From Sinotaia quadrata (Eukaryota > Mollusca > Gastropoda > Architaenioglossa > Viviparidae), in NCBI GenBank assembly GCA_028829895.1, contig CM054177.1, positions 78,125,163 through 78,189,162 of the forward strand: a DNA stretch of 64,000 nucleotides. The letters run 5' to 3'. Positions 50,301 through 63,497 of the stretch are shown in pieces (position 1 is the stretch's first letter; each line of letters starts with the position of its first letter). A model generated the notes under the pieces. The model was not told the origin of the DNA, searched no databases, and was given only the letters and a program-made list of their open reading frames with translations. A program made the position numbers and the translations under genes.

Positions 50301-53149
50301 GAGATCATTTTTTTTCAGTTTTGAGATTTGTACACATTTTCATAGTTTGATATCTTCTTTTGCAGAAAATATGTGTGCAAATAAAGTTGTTTTTCTGACC
50401 TACCTGTGTTCAAACAAGCATTTTCTTTGCATTATCTTTGCCGATAATAGTCCACTTTGCTTCACCATACCCACCATTTTTTAAAACTAAATCATAGAGT
50501 GTTATATATAGAATTAAAGGGAATTACCTCCTTTATAAAAAAAACCCATTGGCTGTACATTTCTTAACACCATATAAGCATGTGGTTTGACGAAACCTTG
50601 ACCCACGACAAGTGCTTGTATGGGGTATGTCACGTAGTACAAAAGTGAAAATCGCTGATTGAACCACAAATTCCATGTTTTACAGTTTTTGTTACATTTT
50701 AAATTGTTTTTCTCAGAACTATGTTTTTCAGTCCATGCCGCTAGCTTGTAGACCTGGATCTCCAAATATGTTGAAATTTGGCATATTTGTTCCTAATGTA
50801 CATTTGCACAAAATCAAATATGGATTAAATCCTGCATGCATTATTTTTTTACTTCAACATTGTGCATTCAATTTAAGATTTTTGACAGGTAACTTTTTTC
50901 CTATTTAAAATTTCTTTAAACGCAATATTCGCTTTTTCAATCTTGCATCAAGGATAATAAAAATGTTATTTAAAAAATTTTCAGTCATTTGCAAGTGTTT
51001 GAACTATTCAATTTAAAAAATGTATTTTGGGTATTTAAAAAAGTCTAAAAATTTAATTAAAAAAACAAAACAAACTAAGCATGATATTCCAAATCTAACA
51101 ACAGATTATTCTTATTTAAAGACAATATGTGTACCAAATTTGAAGGCTGTAGCATGAACTTTTTTTGTTCTTTGCATGTAGTAATGTGGCCTTAAAGCAA
51201 ACATTGAATTCAGTGTAAATAAATGTCAAAGGTGTTAATGAAATAACAATTCAATTAATTAAAGTGGATTGTCATTATCTTTGACCTTTACTGTAAGTTG
51301 AGAAAATCAAAAGAAATATGTTTTCTGTTGTCATAAAAGTAATAATTATACTTTGTTATTATTATTTAGAGTATCTTTTGCTCATGAACATGTATTATAA
51401 TGAGTTGCTGACTAATAAAATAATTTTGTTATCAACTGTTACTTCTGTCCTATCTGAAACAGATATGAAATATTATTCTTATAATAAATCTTTTGGTTTC
51501 AGAGAAAAAGGGTGAGGATTTGAGTCCTTATGTGGGTGACATTTTGTTAAAATTGCATGATGAATTTCCCTTTGATGCTGGAGCACTTTGTGTTTATTTC
51601 CTCAACGTTGTGCGACTGGCACCTGGAGAAGCCATGTTCTTAGAGGCTAATCTCCCTCATGCTTATTTGTCTGGTGGTAAGAAAATCTTTTTTTTCCATT
51701 TTTTTTCCCCCCTATATTCCTAATATATACCTAATGTTCCTAATACAGAATAAGTCGTTTCTTCCTCATAAAATTTTTTCAGTGTTAAAGTCATAGCATT
51801 GATCAGTAATTTGTGTTTCACCAGTCAGTACAAAAATTAGTTTATATAAGTTTTGTCTTTAATTTCCTGTACTCATGGTCACTCCCAACTTCTTTTCTTT
51901 ATTTTTCCTTTAAAACTAAAGCAGTATTTATATACATATTGATCAGTTGTCATCTTCTCACTGTCATATTGGTAGAATTCAAGTTGCTGACTACTCTTGA
52001 TATATCCTCTATTCATATTAATATGATCCATCGTTTTGGCCATGAATGAATATGTCCTGAATGCTTGTTAATATAATCAAAATTACTGGACAATAAGAGG
52101 AATGTATCTTGTATTCATATTAATAGTTTATTGGCCACCAGTGAATATGACCTGAATGCTTATTAATATGATCTAAATTGCTGGACAGTAAGGAATGTGG
52201 TCTTGTATTCATATTAATATGGTCCAGATTGCTGGTCCTTAAAGAATGTGTCCTTTTATAATTCAAATTGATGGTCAGTAACATGTCATATTCACTCGGA
52301 TCCAGACTAGTGGCCACTAATGAAAATACCCTCTGTGCATTTTGCCTATTAATGTGATCAAGTTGCTAGTCAGTTAAGAATGTGTCCTGTATTCTTCTTC
52401 TTATTCTTGTGTATTGTGCAGATTGTATGGAATGCATGGCCTGTTCTGATAATGTTGTGAGAGCTGGGTTGACTAATAAGTACATAGACAAGCACACTTT
52501 GGTTGAAATGTTGGATTACACTGGACGACCCATCAGTCGCACCAAATTCGTAGGCACTGAAGATAAACAAGATATATCTGTTACTATTTTTCGTCCCCCT
52601 GTACCGGACTTTGGTGTTACAAAATTTAATGTAATTACATTTTATATATTTTGGAAAATGTAAAAAATAAATTATATTTGTGTATAAAATTCAGAATTAG
52701 TATTTAACATTCTTTTGACCTTTAATTTTGATAAAGATTTGCTTTATTATCATCATCTAATTTAAAGATTTGTTTACATTGTGCCACATTAATATAGTCA
52801 TTAATAAGAAATTATTTATGGTTTATTTCTGGTATTATAGCTTAATTGGGGAAATGTATTGGAGGGTAAATTTATTGAAAGAGTCTTGTTATTATTTATC
52901 AGAGGTGTAATTGATTTCTTCTTGTAGGTACCAAAAGATGTAAAAGAATTTCATCTTTGTGCTTTGGAGTCAGCTAGCATCTGCATTGTAATTGAAGGCT
53001 CTGGAACTGTTACTAACTCAACTCTTACAAGTCCCATCAGACTTCTTCGAGGCACTGTGTTTTTTATGAGTGCCAAGCAGGATGCTATGGTAACAGTTGC
53101 TGAGGGTAATGGGATGCTGATGTTTAGGGCTTATGCCGGAATAATTTAA
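44304..53149 (+). CDS. MPI: Mannose-6-phosphate isomerase, complete, eight exons
   Basis: Cytosolic zinc enzyme interconverting fructose-6-phosphate and mannose-6-phosphate, feeding GDP-mannose and N-glycosylation. Exons: 44304-44322, 46013-46140, 46390-46590, 46995-47136, 47743-47928, 51503-51676, 52422-52630 and 52928-53149 (TAA). They total 1281 bases, 426 residues, against 423 in human MPI. All junctions are GT..AG and in phase. The first exon encodes only MASDPQ plus one base; it joins to give [25 protein letters not shown] N-terminal sequence, matching the type I PMI signature region. Zinc ligands of the family are present: Q111 and H113 in SIQAHPNK, E138 in [14 protein letters not shown]278 in EANLPHAY. 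The active-site arginine is R297 in [12 protein letters not shown]. The C-terminal cupin half is intact and ends in FRAYAGII. Intron 5 (3.6 kb) carries a dead mariner element. Nothing suggests a pseudogene. Confidence 0.97.
46690..46993. repeat. About 115-bp repeat, three units, in MPI intron 3
   Basis: Three diverged units share AATTTTGAGTATTGTTTGAT, a TTATGATTTCT segment and GAGCCAAGCTATTATGTAT. The last unit runs into the splice acceptor of MPI exon 4 (exon starts 46995). Confidence 0.75.
48373..49430 (-). mobile_element. Dead mariner-type transposon in MPI intron 5
   Basis: Read on the minus strand, fragments of a mariner-type transposase occur in the right order. An N-terminal segment has many stops (about 49430-49060). 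Next come a segment with [17 protein letters not shown] (about 48930-48880) and a stretch ending QQFLAKNN ... NFFLFPKMM (about 48720-48605). A C-terminal tail with FEGDISN lies near 48450. The catalytic aspartate region usually HDN reads HHN, and the usual CDFFLFPK motif reads CNFFLFPK, so it cannot be active. The right terminus (minus-strand 3' end) is CCAGGTGCTGTCC next to TA at 48371-48372. The other inverted repeat was not found near 49440-49700. Confidence 0.82.
52010..52395. repeat. About 48-bp repeat in MPI intron 6
   Basis: About seven diverged units share ATTCATATTAATATGATCCA, AATTGCTGGACAGTAA and GAATGTGTC. The last unit (AGTTGCTAGTCAGTTAAGAA) ends about 40 bases before the acceptor of exon 7 (exon starts 52422), leaving only a pyrimidine-rich tract between. 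Confidence 0.8.
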
Positions 53150-53391
53150 TTATGTTAATGACAGGATTAAGGTTTTTGGGGAATAATATAGCTAGTCTTG
53201 TTTTTGGAACAAATTTTCAAACTGCTATCTTTATTGGCTCTGTACTGGCACTTGTGATATAAATTGTCACATTTTGGGGCTATATTGTTTTGAATTAAAA
53301 AAAAATTGATATGAAGATCAGTCTTAAGTTTGAATTTAATTTTTGTATTTTCCACTGCTGAGCTTGCAAATTCAAACTAGTTTCAAACAAA

Positions 53392-53397
53392 AATAAA
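53392..53397 (+). promoter_or_regulatory. Candidate MPI polyadenylation signal (proximal)
   Basis: An AATAAA hexamer lies about 243 bases after the MPI stop codon in AT-rich sequence. Position and motif suit a 3' end signal, but AATAAA is frequent by chance in DNA of this composition. Confidence 0.4.
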
Positions 53398-53578
53398 GTC
53401 ACAATGGAAGATTAATCTGAATGTTGTTTAAAAGAGTGTACATTTTTTGTTGTTGTTCATATAGAAAGCAGTAAAAATTATATGTTCTTATTCTTTTAGT
53501 TCTGTAGAAACAGTCCTTTTCAGGAGTCAGTTGAGTTGTCTTTTTCTGTCATCATATATGTACAAACATGTAATAAGC

Positions 53579-53584
53579 AATAAA
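53579..53584 (+). promoter_or_regulatory. Candidate MPI polyadenylation signal (distal)
   Basis: A second AATAAA lies about 430 bases after the MPI stop and is followed within 30 bases by a T-rich stretch. It could give a longer 3'UTR than the hexamer at 53392. Confidence 0.4.
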
Positions 53585-53599
53585 AGACTTGCTAGTTCG

Positions 53600-56500
53600 A
53601 CACCAGTTTGCTCAATCAAATTTTATTTATAAAGGTTAGATATAATACACTTATTTATTTTAACTCTTGCTGCATTTGTATATTTTTGTTTTCTGGCTTT
53701 CAGACTTGCAAACAAATACATGTTCATTATTTTTACAAATTTTCATATATGTTGCATATAATATTAAACCTGTTGAATTTTGCAAAGTCAAAATTATACT
53801 GTCAAGACTAGTTCAAAAAGTAATATTTTATTTGGGCTAATATATTTTATTTGGTTAGGAAATAATGTACTGTTTATTAAAGTTTATTTAATTATTAAAT
53901 TAAGTCTATCCTCCACTTAGAGAAAGTTTTTTGCTATCTTGCTAATTAATGTCTTAAATGATTTTTTCTTATTGATTTCACTCCATTAATTCATTTGCAA
54001 GGTTAAACATTTTAGTGCATTTTCATACAAATGCTTGTGTATTTTTTTTATTAAGAAAGAAAATATAAAATATGGTGATGTAAACCTATGAGATAAAATT
54101 TTATACTTTTCAGAATAATGTGAAATTTTTATTGATCAGTGAAAAGACAGGGCATAGAAGAAATGTTATGTTTTTACTATATAGTGTTAAACAGAGAAAA
54201 TGCTCCCTGAAATGTCCAGATATCCTAAAAACATTACAGTTATCAGCTTAGCATTAAGAAGGAAATCAGGACACTGTATTCTATACCAGATTTGTTAATG
54301 TTACTTAATTTGACTGAAAAACAAGTACATTTCTATTTAAGTAAATATCTCATGTCATTATTTATTAATATTGTATTTGTTTTGTTTCTTATACACAAAT
54401 GATGGAGTTTACATTTTGGAATACATGTATTAGTTCTCTGATTGTGATTTGTATTTTAAATCTGTGTGATAGTTTACTGTTTTGAATGTATAATAATATA
54501 TGCTACTTGCTAGTTTTCACATTATTTGAAGCTACAACTTCCACATGCAAATTCACAATTGCATAAAGTACAGGCACTAGTTAATGTTGTGTATATACAT
54601 ACAAATTGTTTGTTAATGTATAATAACACTAATTTTGTCATCATATGTGAGAAGTCTGTGATTTTATAAATATGAAACCCCCCAGATGCAATATTTCATT
54701 CTCCCCAAAACAAAAAGAAAATTATTATTCATCAGGGTATACTAAAGTATTACCTATATTAGTTCATCGCAGACTGCTTATATGCTTAGGCTTTGGACTG
54801 CTACCCTGAAAATTAGTGATATATACACATTGCACCTATATATATATGTAATATGCATGCAGGGTGATATACAGTCAAATGTGTTGTTAATTGATTTACT
54901 TATGTACATACTCCTTCTGTCTATTCTATCTTTTTAAACTGTCAAGTTTTGAAAATAACTAAATTTAAATAAATGTATATTAGGTAACCTGGAATTTAAT
55001 GATACTAATGAAAGAAAGTGAAAACAACAAAAAGTAAAATAATTATAAATGCACATGATGCCATAGTTCTTTTTTCAATGTATCAGTTCTTAGTGCAAAT
55101 TTTTGTATATATAGGTACATGTACAAATTTACTAGTCCTTAACCCTTTTACTGTATGCTCAGTGTATTGACATCAGCAGTAAAGAGGTTAATAAACAGTA
55201 ATTTAGAGTTTTTATGATGGCTGGATTGGCACTCTGGCAGTGATTCTGGAAGATTACAAGAAGTGCCATTGAGGTTATTTTCTTGTACCTCTAAAACATA
55301 TGTTTACCAAGTTTTGTTTGGTAGCTTGTAATGTGTATGTTTGTTCACAGGTTTCTAAAAATTTTTATTGTCAGTTGACAAGCAATGATTCATTATAACT
55401 CTTTGTAACAAAGTTGGTTAGAGATACTTTCCTATTTGTGCAGCAGTCTTATGAGTACAATATCAGTCAAGCCATGTCTGGTATTATTTCTCATGTATGC
55501 TCATCTGGTGTATATAACATGCTAAATAAGAAATAATCCTTGACAGTGCTAATCAGATAGTTTATGCAGTAATGTGATGTGCATAAATATGACATTAAGG
55601 CTCTGTAATTGCATTGAATTTGGATGAGACTGGTCTGGTGATGTGTACTTAAGAGATATATAGATAAGTGAAGTAAATTATGCAGAAATCAACTTATTTT
55701 AAGAAAACTCATGTTACCTGTGTGGTATTTAACCGAGGACTTTAAAATAAGCTAAATAAACACTCGCAGAGCTCAAAATGACTTCTAGTAATTTAATATA
55801 AAACAGATTTCTATTTATCTTTAAGAAAAAATTTAGTAACATTTGAAGGATTGAATATCAATTTTAAAAAAGGATTGCTGTGAACATGAGTTTGCTTCCC
55901 CCCCGCCATCATATTTCTGTCTTTACCCAGAAATTAGAGCAAATTATCTGTGTTTTGATCATTTAATTAAACATTGGCTTTGTATACATGACAGAGGGAG
56001 AGAGAGAAAAAGAAAATGATGAACAAAAGCATTCAACAGATGGTATACATGCACAAATTAATTTGTCCTTACCTGCTACTACTGCTGCATCTTGCTTATC
56101 TCTCCTTTACAGTAAAGTTTGTTTCAGATGTATGGTGAGATTAATTTAAAATTGTATGGTCAAGCATCTGATTTTGTACCATATCAGATTTGACTCTGGA
56201 AATCATGTGGATGAAATACATTTTTAACATTTTGTCAGTTCTTTGTAAATTTTGAAATAAAATTATTTTTTAATATTTCTCTTTTAAGATTTTATGATCT
56301 GAATTTTGTTTTTTATTTTGTTCATTTTACAAAAGATGCAAAATTTGTTTTTAATTTTATTCTTTAGTAGGAAAAAATTAATATTGTGGCTGATTTTTAA
56401 AAAATTGCTGATGGTTAAAATTCTGTTTGTTGTAAAGGGTCGTTTGTTACTGTTTTCTGTTTTGCTTGAAGAGGTTAGTTTATTAAAATTAAGCATAATA

Positions 56501-58807
56501 CAAATGAAATCAATGTTTGTTGTCATTTAATATAAATACATGAGGGATATTTTAGTTGATGCAGAACGCTACGAGTTATTTTGACCAATGCTTAAGAGCT
56601 GAATAAATAATTGTTCAGGTGAACCTTGTTTTACTCTTCATTATGAATGTGGTTGTGTTTGAGAGTCAATTCTTCAAATTCCACAAATAAACAATTACTG
56701 TTTGCCTATATTGCAGGAAATCTCATTAGGAACAAAAAAAACCTAAACAAGTTTTTAAAAAAAAACAAAGTAAATGTTACTTTTCTCAATTTAAATTTTA
56801 AACAATATGCTTATAAGTTCCTTTACTGAAATAGTTCAAATGATTGTAACCTGAGGGTGGGGTGGGGGGAGAAATTTCTACTAAAGCAAGTTTTTCCTGA
56901 ATGCTATAACAAGTATAAGGAGATGGTACAAGTCTCATATAACCTTTCTGGGGAACATAACGATAAAACACTTGTGTGGTATCTTGTTTATAAATGATAT
57001 TGCTTGTGTATAAGTAAGCTACAGTTGGGAGGCTGGGAAGACCATTGTATTTGTTCATTTCTTAAGTATTCTGGAAAATAAACTTGTGCAAGTGTCGTGA
57101 GAATAATAAATAAGCTGATATAGATGCATGCAAATGATGGTGTGTATGGGGTTACTTGCGACACATGAAAGTGCAATTGTGTAAGTGAATGTAGCCTAGT
57201 TTGTGTTGAACTATATAAAGGAAAATAAATTCTCAAAGATATACTAAACACCAGAAAAGAAAATCAGAAGTCAACAAACATTTTTTTTAACAACTGTCAC
57301 ACACAGCAGCCTGTCAAAATATAAACTACATGTAATTCACTCACACTGTGGGAAGTGAAGAAAATGTGGATAAAATACAACTCATGCATACATAACTATC
57401 TAAAAATGTTCACCCCAGAAAAGTATCAACACATTCATATGAAAGCTTGAACAAAAGCACAATGAGCACATTATTATGCCCGTACCTCAAAATATAACCA
57501 AATTATATAAAAGGAAGGAAAAGCATTAACTCAGTCTAGGTGCCTAAATGTATGAAATAATATCATCAGTGAATATTCTCAAAACAAATGTCATTTTTTA
57601 AATAAATGTTCTACAATTTCTTTGACTCCTAATTTCCCTACATATGATGATAGATATATTTCACACTTCTATTGCGTAATATAGTACTCTTGAAAGTGAA
57701 ACAAATGAAATAAAGTCAAACACATAGCAAGCCAAGGAAACGGCACTGATATGTAGCAAGGTGAAACAGGTGTTATAGCAGAGTACTAGTGCTTCCAATG
57801 CACTGGACAGTCACAGCACTTCTGTAGCAAAGTCATGTAACAGTGCTTTTCATGTAATGAGTAACAAAATGCCATTGCTTTAATGAGGTAATATAACTGC
57901 TAATGTAGCAGTAAAGTCAACAAGCTTGTTTACAATTATGCTCTAAATCTAGAGAGAAATTGTCTGAGTTTCTCAGGAAAGCCTAGTTCTCATCCCCCAC
58001 AAAAAAAAAAATTGTTTAAATGTGTCTATATTTTCCTTGGGCTGCAAATTCGTGTCTAGGGGTTATGGTTACCCAAGCAGTACTGTCTTGTTACAGCTAC
58101 TGCCCTGAAAATGACTCCTGCTCTGATTTTGGGGTCTTCTTTGTATGATTTTTTGATAGATCTCTAGAATCTCATGACATGATTTCCAGATGGGTGTGAA
58201 TGTGGCTTAACTCTACCTACACCATTGCTCTTGTATACTATTGCTCAATAAAGAAATTAAGACTATGATTAGTTACTAACACATGAGTTGGCAAAGTAGA
58301 GCACTAGGAGTGGTTTTAATGGTACACAGGCTGTTCTGACTGTTCAGGCACATAGGAAAACAAAAACAAAATAAATTTTAAGTGATGATAATTGTCTTTT
58401 TCTTTGGATTTTAGAAAATCAGTTGTAGACAATTTCGAGAAAATGAGGCTAGCATATAGGTCAATTTACAGTACTTCTTTCATACTGCACTCATGAAAGG
58501 TTGCTAACCTAAAATATAATAACACTATATTTTAAATCTAAACAAATATACCAATTCTAACACTACTCAAAGTTAAATCTCATAATTAGCTATATTACTT
58601 AAAAATATAGTGATGCATGGACATAGATGAGACAAAACATTTGTGGCCACAGCCAAATAAACACAGCTAATTAGTATAAAAGTATGAAGATAAAAGCACA
58701 CAAAGTGCATAAAGGTGAAATTTGCTATGGAAACTATACTGACACAAACTGTTGCTGCACCCATAGATGGAGTAGAGGCCAGGGAAGATATATCTTGCAT
58801 ATTGAAT
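53600..58807. other. Intergenic region downstream of MPI, nothing recognised
   Basis: About 5 kb of AT-rich sequence. Short ORFs occur on both strands (for example 56284-56530), but they are lysine/asparagine- or leucine/phenylalanine-rich, as expected from composition. No RNA gene, transposon or tandem array was seen. Confidence 0.5.
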
Positions 58808-58815
58808 CTAGAGAC

Positions 58816-59013
58816 CAGGGGTCACCAACCTTTTTGATACTGAAAGCTACTTCATGGGTACTGAGTCATACGAAGGGCTACCATTTTGATACACTCTTCT
58901 AGTTTGCCTTTATACATTATTAATAATGTTTAGACTTAGAAAAGGCCTGGGGGCGACTTATGTGGTCTTTGCGGGCGACCTGGTGCCCGCGGGCACCGTG
59001 TTGGTGACCCCTG
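58816..59013. mobile_element. hAT-type MITE with perfect 8-bp target duplication
   Basis: A 198-bp element starts CAGGGGTCACCAAC and ends with the inverse complement, GTTGGTGACCCCTG. It is flanked on both sides by CTAGAGAC (58808-58815 and 59014-59021). CA..TG-type ends with an 8-bp duplication define the hAT superfamily. A GC-rich inverted segment (GGTGCCCGCGGGCACC) lies near the right end. There is no ORF, so it is non-autonomous. Confidence 0.92.
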
Positions 59014-59021
59014 CTAGAGAC

Positions 59022-61032
59022 AGTAGAAGTGTTTACTAACTCACTGTATTATACTAATTATAGTCTTTCTGAAGAAAAACATTCTAATAAAATGATAAAC
59101 TGGAAGGTGTTCTGGCCTAGATAATGAAATCGGAATATTTTAGTATGTCATACTTTTATTAAGCGCATCGGATGTGCTTGTCACATTTAGATTTAAATGA
59201 TCTCATTTTAATAGAAATTATTTAAGAACTTGGCGTCTTATTCTAATAAGAAAGCTATAATCTGCATCATGTTAACAGTACTTTGTACAAGTTATTCTTG
59301 AGATCGATATCCAACCACGCATCTTGTCTTATGAAGACACGCAAATAGGGGAGACAACGTATAAGAAAAAAGAAATTTTGCATTTAACACTTTATTGGTA
59401 AAATATTTAGAACATGACAAAAGGCAAATTAAAATAAGTTATATTCAGTAAAACTATTTAGCAAATCATTTAAGCTATTTTGGAAAACATGAATAGTTAA
59501 ATTGTTGCAAAAAGCAAGTTGCTTTGAAAAATCAAGTTTTGGTTTGAGAGTAGTTTTTATTATTTTTCCAAGTTCCCGCGGTATTCAAGTTTTAGATAAG
59601 TAATAGAACATAGCTACAAAGTAAAACAACATATATATATTTTTTTCATGGAATAATCGATAATGTAAGACTTTTATAATAAGAAAAAAATCTCATTAAT
59701 GCCTTACTTTTAAGGACGAAAACTTTTTAGCCTTGCGAAATCGGTGTCGCTATTTTATGCTTCTTTTGGACTAACTAATCAGCAAAATTAATAAATTTAT
59801 AACACCTTTTCTTCTGCATATGCTTTACTTTAATTATTTTTGATAGCATGTCTGTCGGAAACATACAAATCACTATACAGTTAATTCCTTGTTTTTATGC
59901 TGCTATTACCATTGACATTTTAATTTATTATTCAGCAACACTATATTTAATGTCCAGTCATGAAAAATATACGTAGCCTATTATATTTTGTTATTAAAAT
60001 ATAATTTTGATATAAAATTTATCAGTAATTTATTAATTTTTTTTTAAAGCCTAATGGGGCTGTCAAAGTATGTCGTGCGAAAAAGGAGGGGATGTGTTGG
60101 GAATAATGACTTCATTGAATGAAAATGATCAACAGTGGAGATTTATCTATAAATTAAGATATATATTATATATATATTATTTGTTAATTTTATTCAAGAT
60201 ATAAAATAATTTTAACTTCATCCACTAACTTTTGTTATAATGCTATTTAATCATAAATGTTCTCATTTTATTCAGTATTAAAAAAAAACAATATTAGCAT
60301 GTACTTGTAGGCCTATTTAACAACTGTATGATAAGGGGTTGGATGGGGAATTGTTTTCAGGCATGACATACTATTAGAAGGGATATAGGTTAGTATTATG
60401 GTCATGGCATTCTATTAGAATAGATACAGATGGGTCAGATTGTCAGAGAGTAAACAAACCCCAGAAGTATAGTATACTATGTAAGATAAATAGCATCATT
60501 GAAACAGTTAACTGAAACTTTATTAGTTGAAATATTCTTAACACTAAATATATCTCAATATATGTTTTGGAATTCTTTGATCTTTATTATGTAATTTTTT
60601 AACGATGCCTGAATTTTAATTTAGTCTTTATCTTATAATTTTTATATTAATTTTGAATACTTTAGCCTTAATATAATAGAATTGTTTCAGATGCCTAGAT
60701 CATACACTGTATACAACACATGCAATATCCTCTGATACTAGTGATAGTAAATGAGACATCACATTTTTAAGTTTTAGTAACTAGCTTAATAAATTATTTT
60801 ACTTATAGAATAAGATGCAAATAAATTTGTTTCTCATTATCAAAATTAATATTGAAAAAATGTAAAATTGTAGTTTTAATTATTTGTTACCATTCACTCA
60901 AATGTTGTTGTTGGATTAATGAGAAGTGCTTCCAACCTATAGGCAATTTGTCACTTGCATAACTTTTGACATTATATATATATATTAATATAATGACAAG
61001 TTCTATCTTGGTTTTCATCTTAATCATACAGA
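59022..61032. other. Region upstream of MIS12 coding sequence
   Basis: AT-rich sequence with a few CpG-containing spots (about 59160, 59570 and 59730). It should contain the MIS12 promoter and perhaps a 5'UTR exon, since the ATG is preceded by an acceptor-like TTTTCATCTTAATCATACAG. I cannot place the first exon. Confidence 0.35.
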
Positions 61033-63497
61033 ATGTCACTAGCACAGCCACACCCTGCATCTACTCATGCTGAAGGAGTCATTGATGCCAGTGCATGTGG
61101 TATGTCAGAGAAATCAGAAATAGTCTCATCACAGATTATGACTTCAGAAAACAGTGATGGTATAGAGAACTTGGAAGACTATGAAACTCAGCTTTTTGGC
61201 TTCACACCAAAATCTTTTGTTTCTGGAAGTATGTTTATTTTGGATGCATAGGATATCTTGAGTGTGAGAAATCTAACAGTAAATCTTTTTGGGGCCTTTT
61301 CTGTAGAGATGTGTTTAAATTATAATTGTTTAATAGAGAGGTACATATTTACTAATTTAGACTCCCTTTCTACATTTGTAAATTAAATCTATGTTTAAAT
61401 GTTGATGTTTAAATTTAGACTGTAAAAAAGATGTATTCATAATTTTTACAAATATTTTAATGACCCTTCTATACTGTAAACTTGTCTAATGGAATATGTA
61501 ATTAATCTTGTATCTATCTATATTACATTTGTAGTAATATTTAGTGACTTTTTTATATCATTATTTAGATAAGTATTAATGATCTCTAAAATTTAGGGGA
61601 AAATTATGTTAATAAACATACACTAGTGTAGCTATATGAATGTAGCCAACATTGCAATGGTCCCACAGAGCAAACCCAGGCAGTATCACTTAACAAGTGC
61701 TTGGTCAGCATTATACTCTGAGGTAGTTTGTTGCCATAAGTGCTCTAGATAGAATGAATTACTTGATTGAAGACTAGAACAGTGTTTTAGATTGTTATAA
61801 ATTAAAATGGAAATTTACTTTTATTAAGTTATGACTTGGAAAACACATTTGCATGTTATTTGGTATAGATTTGCATTGGCAGTGGAAACAAATGTCATTT
61901 CCTTTATTCCCGTTTTCTTTCAGGTTACAATGCAGTTAGTGAATATTTCATGGAGGTTACCAAGATTCTAGAAAATTATATTGCTGACCATGTAAGTTTT
62001 TGTTTGTTTCACTTTGGTTCATTTAATATGCTGTACTTCCTTAGTTCAAGCAATACAACTGTTTTCGAGTTAGTTTCATCAGATCTCAATAAATCAGTAG
62101 TATGTAGACACTGTGGTCCAAAGGAAAAAATCTCTTCTGTTTTGTACAAAGCATATATGATCATTAGTTTTATATTTTTGACTTGATTTTTGTTTAGTAT
62201 ATTTTATTTTGTTTTTTATTGTTGTTTAGCATGTTTTGTGTTGTTTTCTATATTTTTGTTGCTTAGCATATTTTTGTTTTGTTTAGTATGCAGATATTAT
62301 GACTAGAAGTGAGGTAGAGGAGAAAATGAGAATCATCCGAAGACACCTGGTTAAGCGGATAGATAAAGCATTTGACAATCTGGAGGTAGGACAGACTTTT
62401 ATTTTTAACTTCGCTTTGTTCATTTAACAGATGAGACAAATAATGCAACCCCTCTTCACACTTAATTAATTTTATATACCTCACAATATGTTTTCACTAA
62501 TATATGACACAATATTTTTGTAATATTCTTGATCCCTATATCTGCTTTCATTTTAATTGCAATCAATATGCTAGATTTGTGATCATAAGTTTTATAATTT
62601 GGTTTACTTGAAAAGATAATTATAATTACTTCCAGTAGAGATATAATACATTTTATTTCACATGCACATTTTTTCTTGCTCAAACAAATTTTCAGGGTAT
62701 AATTACATTTATGCATGTTGCATTTTCTTTTTAGTTAGTGCAGATTCTATGTTTATAATTTCAAATACGGAGAGAATGTTGATTGTGTTTTTAATTTCAG
62801 AGAGCAAATTAAATTATTTATAAGTTTAGAGTGCTTAGGGAAAGTTTATTTTATAATTTCAGACATACTTAGCCACCAACATACTCTGCATTCCACCAAA
62901 TGTAGTTTTGCCAGAAGATCAAGTCCAGATGGATGCACCAGTGAGCAAAGAAGAATATGAACAAGTGCTTGAGGAGACAGAGCAAGTTAAAAAGAAAATT
63001 CTTGGGGTAAGGTATATTTACTTAATGAATTATTAAACTATGTATTCTCTGATGTGTCTTTACTCACAGCAAAGCTCTGCTGTATTAAAAAATACAGTTA
63101 ATGTAATTAATAATGTAAAAATGAAACAGTTGTAACTACAGCACTAGTCAATGGTCCAGTTTGTTGGCTTATTGTGCAAAGTGAGTTCATTGTTAAATTA
63201 AGGTATGTGAGTGTATTTACATTATATCAGAACCAGCAGCTTACAGAAAGGCTTTATATTTGGTCAGGTTGTAATTTACAAGAATTTTTATGTAATGGTT
63301 TGCTAAAACTTAAAACTTGCTTCTGCAATAAAACAAGCACACTTTAAAGTGATAATTTAGTTAATTTATTTTTTAGATAAAGTTAGCAAATGTGCTATTG
63401 AAGCAAAGAGTACAAGAAACACTGCAGATGCAAGAAAACTTTGACAGCATCCTGAAGCAGCTGGAAGATGCCAAGAGCATTGTGAAAAAAGAAGGAG
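61033..63497 (+). CDS. MIS12: MIS12 kinetochore complex subunit, five 5' coding exons (partial at right edge)
   Basis: MIS12 is the core subunit of the four-protein Mis12 complex that joins inner centromere proteins to the Ndc80 complex at kinetochores. Coding exons: 61033-61228, 61924-61991, 62287-62385, 62863-63006 and 63377-63497. They give 209 residues plus one base, all with in-phase GT..AG junctions. The diagnostic segment YETQLFGFTPKSF (50-62) matches the FGFTP motif at the start of known MIS12. Then follow a helix with YNAVSEYFMEV, the charged segment EEKMRIIRRHL, the conserved IPPNVVLPEDQ loop (about 131-141) and a coiled-coil-like tail (EETEQVKKKI, LKQLEDAKSIVKKEG). The last exon, about 50 residues by comparison with human (205 aa), must lie beyond 64000. 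About 42 residues precede the usual N-terminus. An AG at 61030-61031 just before the ATG suggests a 5'UTR intron acceptor. Confidence 0.9.

Noticed and set aside
53590..53605. tRNA-like B box around GCTAGTTCGACACC
   Set aside because: No A box or foldable cloverleaf around it; no tRNA was identified in the window.
56284..56530. Paired ORFs on both strands
   Set aside because: Composition-driven leucine/phenylalanine and lysine/asparagine peptides with no motif.
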